The position numbers and the translations under genes were made by a program. DNA of 64,000 nucleotides from Paulownia fortunei (Eukaryota > Streptophyta > Magnoliopsida > Lamiales > Paulowniaceae): contig CM033105.1 in the NCBI GenBank assembly GCA_019321725.1, positions 10,863,632 to 10,927,631 of the forward strand, written 5' to 3'. Positions 50,972 to 62,647 of this stretch are shown piece by piece; the stretch's first letter is position 1, and each line of letters begins with the position of its first letter. The notes under the pieces were generated by a model. That model was not told where the DNA came from and did no database searches. It was given only the letters and a program-made list of their open reading frames with translations.

Positions 50972-53900
50972 AGGATGTCATTTCAATGAAGTTATTTATT
51001 TCGCTTTTTCCTCACAATTTATAGCCTCCAAAACCGTCAGACAGAGCTCAAGTCCAGTCGAAAGAAGTGAGACTGCCAGATGCTGGGCCAATCTCCCTTG
51101 ATGATCAGGATGTTCAGATAGTTAGTTTCCATCTCTCCTTTACTCTCCATTACTTTATATTGTGTGTGCTGAATCAAAAGTCATGACATGGAAGTGCATA
51201 AAATGAAAGGCATACCTTTGGATCCTACAGTTTTGGCACTGACAACAATGTGTAAGATATTTAGAATGCTAAAGCTGCATAATTGTGAATAAAGTGAAGA
51301 TAATGATTAGTTTAAGCTTTTCTACATCTAAGCATATGCAATATTCTTTTTGCTGCAAAAGCTTTATAGTTGTTTGCTTAACAGATAATTCGTAATAAAA
51401 ATGATTACCTATGAGCATAGCACAGCATATACTTGAATATGCTGGCACAAGATCTGAAGCAACACTTTGGCATGTAAAATACTATTTTTTGGAAACTAAT
51501 ATTTATGTGCCTCTGCTGTGTTCCCTATCCCATTTCTATGTCCATGAATGATAAGTGATGATGACAATGTGCATGAACATGAAAAGGTGACCTCAATTTC
51601 TAATCTTCATTTCCTTTTATCCATAATCTAACAAAATCCATCATTTTTGGATAGATAAGGTACATGCCATTCATGCTCAGATTTTACTTTTAACAGAATT
51701 TGATCTAACTTAGAGTTGGATTTCAAAATTGAGACTGGAGGTATGAGCATCAGTGTGTAGCATAATGAAAAGTTGAGGGACCAAAGATGTAAATTACAAT
51801 AAGAATTGCTAACTGTTACTGTTCAGATATGTTGGAAATGTTATATTTTGTGATAGTATTTAAAAGAGACTAGTAACTATCTTTTCATTATCAAACTGTC
51901 AAAAACTTTTTGGATAATTAACTTTGCATTGAAAATTTAGATGCAGCACTGTGTAGGTTACATTGTAGGTTTAGGTTAGACCAAACAACCGAAGTCAAAG
52001 TAGCTTTGTGCTTGCTTTCTGGGTATGCTTTACTCGTAGGGTGCAGGACTTTTTATGACTCCTTTATGACTTTTTTGGGGTGATTTGGCAGTTAGGAGTC
52101 ATGAATAGGTATTTTGTCTGCTGTAGAATTATGTTTTGAGGGTTATTTTTAGGGGGTTACTAAGATTTGGTTGTTTGCTCTCATTGAGCTAAAATTGGTG
52201 ACCTATTATTGTTATCTGTTACCAGTCTCGGTTCAAATTGTAGGTTATGCTTTGGTGCTTAATAGCACTCTTAAATCCTGCATTTGTTGTTGAATTATTT
52301 CCTCCGAAGCTACATCTGTCCAATATATTATGGACATTTGCTTATTTTGACTTGTTAATCGCTAAATTAAGTTGCTGTTTGATTCTGCTCCAACTTTTTG
52401 GCTTGTTTTAACACTTTCAGTTTAACTACTACTTCATTTTGAACCTTAGGCTTTAAAATTGAGTGAAGATCTCCATCTCAATGAAATAGATTGCGTGCGT
52501 TTGCTTGTTTCTGCCAATCAAGAGGTAATATTTTATGTTCTCTGGTCCTATTACTCTATTGACATGCAATTAATATCCCTGCGAACTATAATGGGTGGAA
52601 TTTTAAAGTCTTTATATTATCTATTACTGAAGATGGAAACAGGCTTTCATAAAAAAGAAAAAAAGATGGAAACAGTGGAAATGGGATTTTTACATGAGCA
52701 AAGAAGTCCCATTATTTTTTCAGTTACTAATTTGACTTGCAGTTAACATGTCGGTTTTTATATTCTTGCTTGAAAGTGTTATATTTGTTCTTCTTTCAGT
52801 GGGGATTACTAGGTCGAGAGCCATTAGAAATTTTTCGCCTTTCTGCGGGACTTTGGTATACGGAGAGAAGGGATCTACTAACGGCAATTTACATGCTATT
52901 GAGGGTATTGTTTCTTCTTAGTTGCATGCATAATAAGAAACTTTTTACTATGTTCTTGACAGCTATCATTTTTGGTTTTTTCAGGCTATTGTTCTTGACC
53001 AGGGTCTTGAAGCTGATCTTGTATCTGATATTCAAAGTTATTTGCAAGATCTCTTTACTTCCAGACTTAGACAGCGATTGGTTTCACTTATAAAGGTTTT
53101 CACCTTGTTTTACTAAAATTATTCATAGGAATGAAGTAATTTCCTATCCGAGTATTCTTGCAGTTTCTATTCCTATTGATATTTTAGTTGTGTTTACTTG
53201 TCCTTTTGCTCTTGTATTTTGTTGAGTTTCTTAAATTTGAAGAACTGCAATTTTGTCGGTCGGAAGGAGTTGTTATAGGGTAATTGTGAAGCACGTTAAG
53301 GACCTCATTTTAAAAGCTTAAAATGAGTGATTTTCAGCTTCTAGCTTATATTAAGCAGGCACTCCACTTTTTGTTACACCTGCTTCTGCGAGCTTTCATC
53401 TGAAAGTAAGCTAAAAATAGAAGCTGGAAGCAACCCTTAGTGTGCTTGTTATTGCTTTGGGATTTGTTTAAGATATTGAACTTCATTTAGACAACTATAG
53501 CCTCAAATTTTTTTCAACATCCTGTATTACCCTTTCATTCAAGTATGACATTAATTAAAAAAAATTAAAAATACTGAAAAAGAACATAAGGAATATAATT
53601 GGTTAAGTAAAATTAATTTCTTTAGTTTTCAGATTACTTTATTGTATTCTTTATTCTAATAATTGACTAAGAATTTCAATGAGAGTATTTAGGTATACAT
53701 TAATAATGTACGACTGATTAGCTACTACTAATAATAATCATATTGTTGTTGCAAATATTGATTCCACAAGATATTGTTGTTATTATTAACATTATACACA
53801 ACACTAACTAATACTCATTATTAATTGATTATTATTATTAATTAGTTAGTTAAGTTAATAGCAATAATAGTTCAGGTAGCAAGAAGATGAATGAGTTATT

Positions 53901-56900
53901 CTTAATAGTAAGAGGATCATATAAGATATTTCTTAGTATTTTTAGTAATTAGTTAAAGCAACAAAATTTGTTATAATTATTGTTACAAAATAATAATGAT
54001 AATAATTATAAGTTAGTTCCATCAAAATAACAAATGAAGTATAAAAAAATGATGAACTGAATCAGTGAAAATACCAAAATAAAAAAATAAAGAATGGATT
54101 ATGGTACATGTTAGAGAATAAATTATTATTATTTTTGGTATCATCATAAGGTATTTAATTGACTTATTTGAATTCATGTAGGTGACTAAGAAAAAAATAA
54201 ATTATTGTTTAACATTAGAGTAAACATAGATAAAATTATTTCTGTTGTAATTGTACTATAGTTAATTTTTGTGATTAATATGGTTAATTTTAGGGATAAT
54301 TTCAATTTTGGTCCCTTAACAATGCCACTAAATCAGTTTTTGTCTGCTTGGTTCGCGCCGTATCAATTTTGGTCCCAAACATTTCTAAAATCCATCGATA
54401 TTGGTCCCTGCCGTTAACCTCCCATTAGTTTCTGGTGGAAATGTTGGAGGGAGTTCTTATCAGTTTGGGGGGAGATTTTAGCGCCAAAACTAATAACATT
54501 TCAGTCTTGGGAGGGAAGAGGCACGAGAAACATTACCATGAAGAAAGGCAGATAAGCTACGAGAAAGCATGTAATCATAAACCAACAATTTCTCATCCTT
54601 GGAATAGTAAAAAGCTCTCCAAGGCAGCAAATTTTGATGCTTAATATTCCCCAACACCTCTGTTTGTTGATCAAACTCTCTCTTCGCAACCGCAACATCC
54701 TTAAGCCTCTTCACCAATACCTTTGTACCTTTCTCCAACTCTGCCTTGTTACTTGTACCCACAGTCCTTTCCCTAACACTTCTGCTGAAGCTCTCAACAA
54801 ATCCTCAAAATCATAACTGTATCCACCGCCGAAAATCAGCTTATTACTCTGCGACCCCTCTGCTGAACCTCAGTGACATCGTCTTCTGATTATGGTGTTC
54901 CAGCCTCTCCTACTGTGCTCGTCGCTGAGATTGCTGGTGGTTTCTGCATTTTATGCTTTCCCATTTTTTCCTTTTCCTGATGAGAAGGAAAATGACGGCA
55001 TTAGCATTAGTATTAGTATTCCACCAGTGACTAATATTGTGAGAATGGCGGCAGCGGAGAGTTTTCTATTCTTTGTGTGAGATGGGATGAGAGTTGGAGG
55101 TGATGTAAGGAAAGGCGTTGGGTAAGGGAAAAAAGGGTTGGCTCGCTGCAGAAATTGATGTTATTTGCAAATGTGTAGGTTAGGAATTTTGTGAGCATGT
55201 TAGGGATCGAACTATTGAGATGGTTGTTCGAGACGTTAAAATTGATGAGGCTCAGTCGGGCGATGCTCGAGATTTTCGTAGAAGCCATTATTCTGTAGAA
55301 AGAGCCCTATCAAATGTCAAATGGGTCAGATTGTTGACCAAAAATGAGATCGGACCAGGAAAGTTGTTGAGGTCGAGCTGGGTGAGACGAGTCAACTCGG
55401 TCAGAGTTGACGGAAACTCACTGATTGTCCTGTAGGTAGACGTCGCGAAGGAGCTTGAGTTGGGAGAAGTCGGGTAGGATTGGGTCAGAGAGGCGGTCGA
55501 AGAAGAGGTGTAGGACTTGAAGTTGAGTGAGCTAACTCACGTATTGGCCGGAATTTGGCTAATGAACCTAACACTTGGAAGCCTGAGGTAGTAGATGGAG
55601 TAATTGGTGGCATCGCACTTGACGTGACCCAGGAGCTTGCATGGCAGACATGTTCCACTGCAATCATGCGAAGTGTATGGGTCGTTTTTCAATATGATGC
55701 GAAGTGTTCCTCTTCCATTCCAATGCACAGCACATGACCTGCACATGCACTTTACGAATAGAAACTAACGGAATGTTAACTGCACGGGCTAATATTGATG
55801 GATTTTAGAAATGTTGCGGACCAAAATTAATACAGCCTGAAGCAAAAGGACCAAATTGATTTAGTGGCATAGTTGAGGAACCAAAATTGAAATTATCCCT
55901 TAATTTTACTGTTATTATTATTATTATTATTGTTATCATTAGGTACTTAACATAATAAAAATAGAGTTGGATGACAAGAAACAATTAATTATTGTTAACA
56001 TAAAAATAAAAATATACTGAAAAACTACTTATGTTTTTATTGATAAATAATAATCTATAATTTATTGTTAACATAAATTATTACCATATATTGATAAAAT
56101 TAGTTTTGTTAACATATATTGATAAAATTAGTTTTGTTATTTATGGATAATTAATAAATATGCATCCAGAATTAAGTTGTTTCAAGTTTTAGTATGTATC
56201 TGCAAGTATGCTATTTTTCAGAATTGACGGACAACTTGGGCAACCTAAAGCAATCAGATACTTTACCACGTTATGTTACAAACTTGAATTTCCAGCTTAG
56301 TCCTACGTATCAACTAGGGGAACACAAGGTTTTGTTTTTGTAGTTTATTCATAAAATTAATACCATACAAATCATTGCAGTATTTAGATGTTTAAAACCA
56401 ACACTGAAGTTTTTGAAACCGGTATTGTCACATGCGGTATCATGCAGTTTCGGTACAGTACGGTTGGGTTGGCTTTATTTCATATTTATAATATTTGATC
56501 CCAAATTAAATTCCTGTTTTTGTAATAATTTTTCAATAACACAAGAAAGTTGTGTTATTATGCCATAATGAGTTAGTATAATGTTTTTTCCATGACATGA
56601 AAATTGACTATAAATTAATCCAATAAAACACTAATCAAGAAAATCAAAGTCGTTAATAAATTTAGGCAAATAATTCATAGTTGACTTCATATGATAGAAA
56701 CGTATAAAGCTTTAAAAGGTAGTTAAAGTTTAATTGTTTCTTAAAAATAAATTAACCTACAAATGGTGGTAGTAATTTAGAAGCAGAACTTGTCGTTTAC
56801 CAATCGAAGTAGGCATCAAATCTAATATGATTTTGTGGTTCTCCAATGGATATATAAATAAAAGTAGAATGGCATCTAGCGTTAACAAAACATCAATTTT

Positions 56901-59900
56901 GGATTCCAAAGCAATAATAATTTGACCTTAAAAAATGTGTAATGTTTTCATGTCAGAAGTTCACTTTAGCAGTTTAATCTTATATACTTTGTTAAGAGAA
57001 TAATGAATTATTCAAATTTAAAAATTAAACTGCAAAGACAAAGACAATTTGTAAAAACTAAAAGTTACATAAACTACAACCTTTTTTTCTCATGTTACTC
57101 TATAACCTAGTATTTAGAACTATAGCAAATATTGATGTACATAAAAAAGTCAAAAACATCTTCATAATCTAATTAGAAATGAAATTCATACCCAGGGGAC
57201 CTAGTCTAAAGGGCCTTGCTATAAAAAGTCAATTAAATCAGTAACTTTGACGTCTAATATATAGCACGAGTAATAATATATTTACTCAAATTGCATAATA
57301 GACCGGTTCAGTATGGTTTTTTGTCAGTATCAAAAGTTTAAAATCAAGACCCCAAAATATTCACTACGGTAACTGTCCATACTAAAAATTTTATTTTTGT
57401 AGGAAAAAAAACCATAATTTCAGTTGGCTTTGGTACGGTTTTTAAAAACCTTGAACACCCACTATCAAAAGTTCTTGCAACCTGCACAACTTTTGCAATC
57501 TTAGCACTTCTATTGCTTTCTTTAAAAGGTAGCACTTCTTCCATAGCAAGTTTTTGCAAAGAAGACTGCTTGTTATCATGGATTATTACAAGGAAACTGT
57601 TTTAGATGATGTGCTTGATAAGTTATATTACCGGTAGATCCATGAAGGCATGAAGGTTTTACATTTCTTTCTTCTGTTATGTTTTTGTTTCTCCTTTTTA
57701 TTTGTTTTTTAATTTATTTTACTTTTTCTGGATTTTCCCATTTTTTATGTGTTCTTCTTGTTCATCATTATATCATTCTCTTCTTATTCCTCTTCTTCAT
57801 TATTAACTTCTTTACATCATTATCTTCTTCTTTTCAACTAGGAGCTCAGAAGAGAAGAGCCAATGGGCTTAGGAGGGCCCAATTCTGAGAGCTACATTCT
57901 TGACTCAAGGGGTGCTCTGGTTGAAAGGAAAGCTGTAATTTCTAGAGAAAGGCTCATTATTGGTCATTGCCTTGTTCTTTCAATTTTGGTTGAGCGAGCG
58001 AGTAAGCTTCAAAAAGGATATCTTTTTATGGATTTATTTTGTGAACGCTACAGCGTTGTCGTGCTTAATTACAAAGATTATTGGTATCTCCTTTGGGTTG
58101 GGGCTGAAGTGCTACATATCACTAAAGTTTGCCTGAGTCCTTATCAACATTCTATGTTGAGTAATTATAAAACAATCATTACCTTCCATTGTGCTATGTC
58201 AAATCCCAGCAGTCTTTAACCATAGTTATTTCTGGAGCTTCTGTTCCCTTTATTATGGCCATCTTTACTTTAGAACATGTTGTTTTCTGTTCCTGCTGCT
58301 TGACTAATTTCTTGCAGTAAGCCAATAAAGAGGTGATGGCCTTAATTTACCATTAAATAGAACCACCTCTAACATATATAGTTTTATTGTGAATATTTTG
58401 ATCCAATCGTAATAAATGTATTCCTCAAGTTTGCTGTCTATGATTTGGCACGAGCAAGGTTGATAGTTTCCCTCTCATGCTTTTGGCTATGAGATTAATG
58501 AAGTGATAGAAAATGAGCTTGGATACGAAGAGGACTTAGCATATTTTTGGTGCTTCTCTTTGTAAGAACTGATATAAATGAACTGACTGCATTTTCTCCG
58601 TGCAGGCTCTAAAGATGTTATAGACATATTTATTGCTTTAAAAGAGAGTGCCGGGGAATACAATGGGGCCACAGATTCCTTGAAGCATCAGGTCTGGGTA
58701 TCTTGTTCTCCTTTTCTGTATTTTGTAGGGCTCCATAGTTGGACAAAGACATTTCACAATTGCATTGTACATTATTGGTGCATGTCATTTCTCTTACAGT
58801 TCAAATGTACTCACCTAACCATGATTTTATTGGTCTATGCATCTCTAAGAGATTATCCTCTGCTCAAACCATGCACATTTAGTCCTTTTCTGAATTTCCC
58901 CTTAGCCCTTGCTATCACCACACAAACATAGGTTAATATTTACTTCCCTTCATTAAGTTGGTATTTATGTCTCTTACATAGAATAAGTAGAGTTCTATAA
59001 TATCAATACTTACTGAGAACAAAGAATTGAATGGGCTGGTACTCCTTTTCTAATAGTGTCCAAGCTTCTTGTTCATTCAAGCCTGCATGCAGTATGTTCA
59101 GTTTTATATATGCTGATCATATAGAAAGGATCAGTGAATTGTTTTTTATAAGGGCCCACCATGAAAGTTTACTTACAGATACTTACAGTAAAGTTCCTAA
59201 AACCAAATTTTTCTCGATAGGATGAGTTTCATCTAACAGTTAAACCAAATTTTTGGAAAACATGGTCTGCAAGGTCGTCTGTGGTAATTATATGCAAAAG
59301 CACTATAAATTTCTTATTCATGTGGAGCATGATTCTGCTAGAGGCAAAATTCCTTCCAGCAATAAACTAGTATCTGTTGATATGATTTTAGAAACTGTGA
59401 TTGTTTATTAAGCACTTGCTTGCCCCTCCCTTTTTCTTTTTCATTTCTTGTTCGGTTAGGGAATGGGTCTCTTGAGTTTATGTTATTTTCCTTTACTTTT
59501 GTTACTGATGATATAAAGTTCTATCCTTTTTGCTTTTGCAGATTACATATAGCCTTCTTTTCTCTCTTGTCATTGCTTTGATATCAGATGCTTTGAGCAC
59601 AGCACCTGACAAAGTGCCTGTCTTGTCTCGTGATGCTTCTTTTAGGCATGAGTTTAACGAGATTGTAAGACAAACTGTGCCTACTTGTCTGATATTGTAT
59701 CTCTATCTCTGCCATTATGAACCTTACTTGATCTAATGCTTCCTTCAGGTGATGGTTGCCGGAAATGATCCTGTAGTTGAAGGCTTTGTTGATTGTGTAA
59801 GGCTTGCATGGGTTGTACATTTGATTTTGGTACAAGATGGAAATGATGCAAAGGAGATGATAGCTAGTACTTTGTCTAATGATACGAAAAGTATTCTCTC

Positions 59901-61710
59901 ATGCTTGGAAGTCATTTTTGCCAATAATGTTTTCCAGTTTTGGCTGGATAAGATTCTTCGCACTGCAGCATATCAGGTTGGTGATTAATGTTTTTATTGG
60001 ACAGATGTAGTGATAAATGAAGCATTAATGAACTCTTTAAATCTCAGTTTGATTCCAAGGGTGAATAGAATTGCAAGCTCCTTAATTTAATTTTGATCAG
60101 CCTCTTGACTGGAAGACACACTTCCTGATGTCTCCTAAAATTAATATTGTATTGAAACCTCATCCGCTGCCTTCTCTGCAGATGGATTCTATGTAAAAAC
60201 CTTTGGTTTATGTTGCCATCTCATATGCTGCAGATCTTTTAATTGAAGGATATATAATTGTTCATTTCTTTTTTTCTTCAATCGTGTTTTTGGTTGATTT
60301 ACCGTACGCGAGTTCAAAATTTCTTTTTAATCATGAATTTGAATGTAACAGAGTTGCTAGTTTCCAAGTTTAATTTACAGCTTCTTTCTATGGCATAAAA
60401 AGGAATACTTGAACATTTGGTTTTTCATAGCTAGGGGTTGGCAGCTTCTCAATCCCCCATCATTTGTTTTTCAATCTAATGGCAATAGGCCATAGAAACA
60501 TGGATTTGATTTCTGTTCTTTGGTTTGTTTTCTGCCTTTTGATTCCATAGGTGACGTACTTAAGAAATACTTCTTCAAAACCTAACTAGGAATAGTTCTG
60601 AGTTATCTCATCCTGACAAACTCTGAAATGGGACCAACATTGGAGGCACCACCTCATTTTCAATTGGCTTTGTAGTTGCGGGTGGTGGGGGTTGGGGAGG
60701 CGGTGGTGTATATGTTTTAAGGTTATGGTTTTGATCATAGCTCAGTGCTTGAATGTGTGGACATGATATGGCACAAGCGTCCCCAGAAACCATTTTAGTG
60801 CTAAGAATACTTCTGTTCGGTTACATGTGGGGCCTAATTTGTTATATTTTGTAGCATATGCAGATCTTAAATATTGTTGTATGACTTGCTCTAGTGGAGT
60901 GATTTTCTTTTAAAGCAAAGTTGATAGGTGAAGTTCCATCAAAAGTGCAAAAATATCAGTATATATATATATATTTAATCTATTTTCTATTTCCTTTCCT
61001 TTTCTCCTTTTGCTTCCCCCCTGCCAATGAAAAATTGATGGATGTATTCTTGCTTGGGATTTGCATTCTATATTTGAAGGCTGAAAAATGTTATGAATGT
61101 ACTAGAAATTCTTTTACGAAATTTATATATTGTTTTCAATGTTCTATTTTTATTTACACCTAAGGAACTCAACTCTGCATTTAGCGAGTCTTGTTTACAC
61201 TAACTTGTTTAACCAAAACCAATAAATTCTATGTGATCTTTTGTTGTTCACCTTAATTAATCCACTAGTTACTGTTTGTTTTTGATTTTTTACATGTTAA
61301 TTGGCCTCTAGTGCCTGGAGTAATTTAGTAAAAGGCTTTGCACAACTTAAGTAGAATTACTATTGCTTAGTGCTAGGCTTTTTCCCCCTATTTTTTTCCT
61401 TCGTAAGTTTGTGTTACCCTTGCTATATATGTTGATTTGCATTCTTGCTTGAATCTTATGGTTATAGCTATATCATCCCTTTTCTTAATAAGTCAAGTAC
61501 CAATACTTTATCTAAAGTTGATAGTGTGATATTTAGTTGACTAGGAGTAGCTGCTAGATTGGTTTTCTATGTCCATGTCCTTGAGCTTGCCATCAATTTC
61601 ACTGGCCTGTTTTTGTGCAGAATGATGACGAGGATATGATCTACATGTACAATGCTTATCTTCACAAGCAAATGACATGCTTTCTTTCTCATCCACTTGC
61701 CAGAGACAAG
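50300..61710 (+). CDS. NUP205: NUP205, nuclear pore inner-ring scaffold nucleoporin (N-terminal 405 codons; continues beyond window)
   Basis: Ten coding exons join in frame: 50300-50440, 51025-51120, 52450-52524, 52800-52904, 52985-53095, 57842-58001, 58606-58691, 59542-59664, 59749-59976 and 61621-61710. That gives 1215 nt, 405 codons, with no stop and every junction GT-AG. The product follows the N-terminus of plant NUP205 (about 1840 residues in Arabidopsis, from memory), including [48 protein letters not shown] and [22 protein letters not shown]205 is an alpha-solenoid of the NUP93 subcomplex, which builds the inner ring in the nuclear envelope; no membrane segment is expected or seen. 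The first in-frame ATG (50300) fits the family start. The next exon (Arabidopsis VKESKD...) is not in the window, so the intron after 61710 exceeds 2.29 kb. Nothing suggests the gene is broken; the exons are conserved despite transposons in introns 5 and 10. Confidence 0.95.
50941..50971. repeat. (ATC)10 microsatellite in NUP205 intron 1
   Basis: Ten perfect ATC units. It reads as a poly-His run in an unrelated open frame, but lies wholly in the intron. Confidence 0.97.
51025..51120 (+). CDS. NUP205: NUP205 coding exon 2
   Basis: 32 codons, [11 protein letters not shown]... to ...SLDDQDVQI. The acceptor is TTTATAG and the donor GTTAGT. Phase 0 at both ends. The intron that follows (1329 bp) shows nothing recognisable. 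Confidence 0.94.
52450..52524 (+). CDS. NUP205: NUP205 coding exon 3
   Basis: 25 codons, [20 protein letters not shown] through ANQE. The acceptor is CCTTAG and the donor GTAATA. Phase 0 at both ends. Confidence 0.94.
52800..52904 (+). CDS. NUP205: NUP205 coding exon 4
   Basis: 35 codons, [12 protein letters not shown] to AIYMLLR. The acceptor is TTTCAG and the donor GTATTG. The intron after it is only 80 bp. Confidence 0.95.
52985..53095 (+). CDS. NUP205: NUP205 coding exon 5
   Basis: 37 codons, [17 protein letters not shown] to RLVSLIK. The acceptor is TTTCAG and the donor GTTTTC. It is followed by the longest intron fully inside the window (4746 bp). Confidence 0.94.
53520..54283. repeat. 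AT-rich, ATT/AAT-rich stretch in NUP205 intron 5
   Basis: Degenerate runs of ATT, AAT and TTA units dominate, with no gene or element termini visible. The text near 53280-53445 (GCTTCTAGCTT ... AAGCTGGAAGCAACCC) has a MITE-like look, but I could not set its ends. Confidence 0.6.
54284..54292. repeat. Left 9-bp target-site duplication of Pack-MULE
   Basis: TTAATTTTA, identical to 55900-55908. Confidence 0.93.
54293..54433. repeat. Left terminal inverted repeat of Pack-MULE
   Basis: Matches the complement of 55760-55899 over about 140 bp, with scattered differences; the outermost 19 bases are identical. Confidence 0.92.
54490..55750 (-). pseudogene. Captured LRR receptor-like kinase fragment (subfamily III/RLK902-like)
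   Basis: Read on the minus strand, the pieces follow the parent order. First the end of the LRR N-terminal cap and first repeat ([14 protein letters not shown] ... SQIPANT, 55600-55555). Then LRR text ([19 protein letters not shown], about 55500-55440; [17 protein letters not shown], about 55400) and [14 protein letters not shown] (about 55230). Next a decayed membrane/juxtamembrane region, the pre-kinase motif [17 protein letters not shown] (about 54815-54770), and the kinase N-lobe with VLVKRLKD (the ATP-binding Lys) and [11 protein letters not shown] one-base loss in the Gly-rich loop and other shifts break the frame. The catalytic loop and DFG motif are absent, so no active kinase can result. 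Confidence 0.85.
55760..55899. repeat. Right terminal inverted repeat of Pack-MULE
   Basis: Complement of 54293-54433, ending ...CCAAAATTGAAATTATCCC. Confidence 0.92.
55900..55908. repeat. Right 9-bp target-site duplication of Pack-MULE
   Basis: TTAATTTTA, identical to 54284-54292. Confidence 0.93.
55909..57841. other. Remainder of NUP205 intron 5
   Basis: AT-rich intron ending in a long pyrimidine tract and CAACTAG. Between about 56390 and 57450, phrases such as AAACCGGTATTG, CGGTACAGTACGGTTGG, ACCGGTTCAGTATGG and GGTACGGTTTTTAAAAACCTTG suggest a decayed non-autonomous hAT-type repeat. The ends and target duplication could not be fixed. Confidence 0.4.
57842..58001 (+). CDS. NUP205: NUP205 coding exon 6
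   Basis: 160 nt, from [12 protein letters not shown] to ILVERA plus one base. The strong donor GTAAGC at 58002 splits a Ser codon (phase 1). The open frame runs on past the donor, but only the part up to 58001 follows the family. Confidence 0.94.
58606..58691 (+). CDS. NUP205: NUP205 coding exon 7
   Basis: 86 nt completing the split Ser codon, then [14 protein letters not shown] to DSLKHQ. The acceptor is GTGCAG. The chosen donor is CAG|GTCTGG. An alternative donor six bases downstream (GTATCT) would add Val-Trp in frame; the family favours the shorter form. Confidence 0.88.
59542..59664 (+). CDS. NUP205: NUP205 coding exon 8
   Basis: 41 codons, [18 protein letters not shown] to FRHEFNEI. 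The acceptor is TTGCAG and the donor GTAAGA. The intron after it is 84 bp. Confidence 0.94.
59749..59976 (+). CDS. NUP205: NUP205 coding exon 9
   Basis: 76 codons, [20 protein letters not shown] to [12 protein letters not shown]. The acceptor is TTCAG and the donor GTTGGT. The intron after it (1644 bp) shows only a short (TA)n run near 60960. Confidence 0.95.
61621..61710 (+). CDS. NUP205: NUP205 coding exon 10
   Basis: 30 codons, [17 protein letters not shown] to SHPLARDK. The acceptor is GTGCAG and the donor GTTGGT. It is the last exon visible in the window. Confidence 0.94.
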
Positions 61711-62647
61711 GTTGGTTGAATTAGGTTTTTGTTCGAAGTCATGCATCAAATCTTTACTAAATATTGAGACAGAATTGGAAATTGCCTGACTTGGGAAGTT
61801 TTCTTTCCAAGGTTGCATGTTTGCAATTTTATATTATTTGTCTATGTTATAGATACGTGCGATTGATAAGTCATAGGGTGGGAGTTATCTGAGATTAAGC
61901 CTGATAGTTAAGTGGAGAATAGCCTCGGGGTTTTGTGTGACTGGAAAATTCCTTCAAGGTTCTATAGGAAATTGTAATGATGCTGTAGGACATTAAACGT
62001 CATATTGGATCAATTTAGATACAACATCCACGTTAATTATATATGATTGACATATAAATATTAATTGCTTTACAACAAGAAGATGAAGTAAGAAATAACT
62101 GACTTGTGACTTACCTAAAGTGTTGTCTGTTGAAGATGAATTGCTAAAGGGATCAATTGAGATGGTTTTGGCACATTCAACGAATGGTAGTACTACACTG
62201 ATTAGGACATGTGATTTCATCAGTATTAGTGATAAACCTTGAGAGAGAGATTGGCTTGAAATTATTTATGAGGTAATTTGAAAGGATTTGAATCTCTTTA
62301 ACTTTAGAGATGGCCTATGATGAACATCTGGAAAAAGAGGTTCCATGTTGTTGACCTCAAATTAGCATAAGATAAGTCTATCAAATGGAATTTTGGAGTT
62401 GTGAGTTGAGTTACAAACCAACTCAATAAAAGTTCACTATCGTTTTACGTTTGTTTGGTCTACATTTATAAATTGTCCCTGTATTCGATTTCATGGTAAT
62501 TGTGACTATGTCACAGTTCATTCTTCATGTTGAAGCTATTATTGGCATGTGGGCATTGTTATCATACGACGATATTGTCATGAGAAAGCTTATTTATTAC
62601 CTGCAAGTCATGTCTACTTTGGATTTTCCTAGATACTTCATAAAAAA
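61711..62647. other. NUP205 intron 10, first part
   Basis: No gene or element recognised. I looked for the next NUP205 exon here and up to 64000 and did not find it. Confidence 0.6.

Larger units (their letters stand above)
54293..55899. mobile_element. Pack-MULE: non-autonomous Mutator-like transposon with captured receptor-kinase sequence
   Basis: The terminal inverted repeats are about 140 bp (54293-54433 and 55760-55899), beginning GGGATAATTTCAATTTTGG on the left and ending in the matching complement on the right. A perfect 9-bp target duplication TTAATTTTA lies at 54284-54292 and 55900-55908, the size expected for Mutator-like elements. There is no transposase. The 1.3-kb interior is GC-richer than the intron and derives from an LRR receptor-like kinase on the minus strand. 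The element sits in NUP205 intron 5. Confidence 0.92.

Noticed and set aside
50811..51101. 96-codon frame with a poly-His run
   Set aside because: The His run is the (ATC)10 microsatellite in NUP205 intron 1. The frame runs across the exon 2 acceptor and is not a gene.
56390..57450. hAT-like repeat in intron 5
   Set aside because: CGGTACGGTT and AAACCGG phrases occur at both ends, but I could not fix termini or an 8-bp duplication, so it is noted in the intron entry only.
58002..58219. Open frame continuing past NUP205 exon 6
   Set aside because: It follows a strong GTAAGC donor and loses all similarity to the family there. The next exon restores the frame after a split codon.
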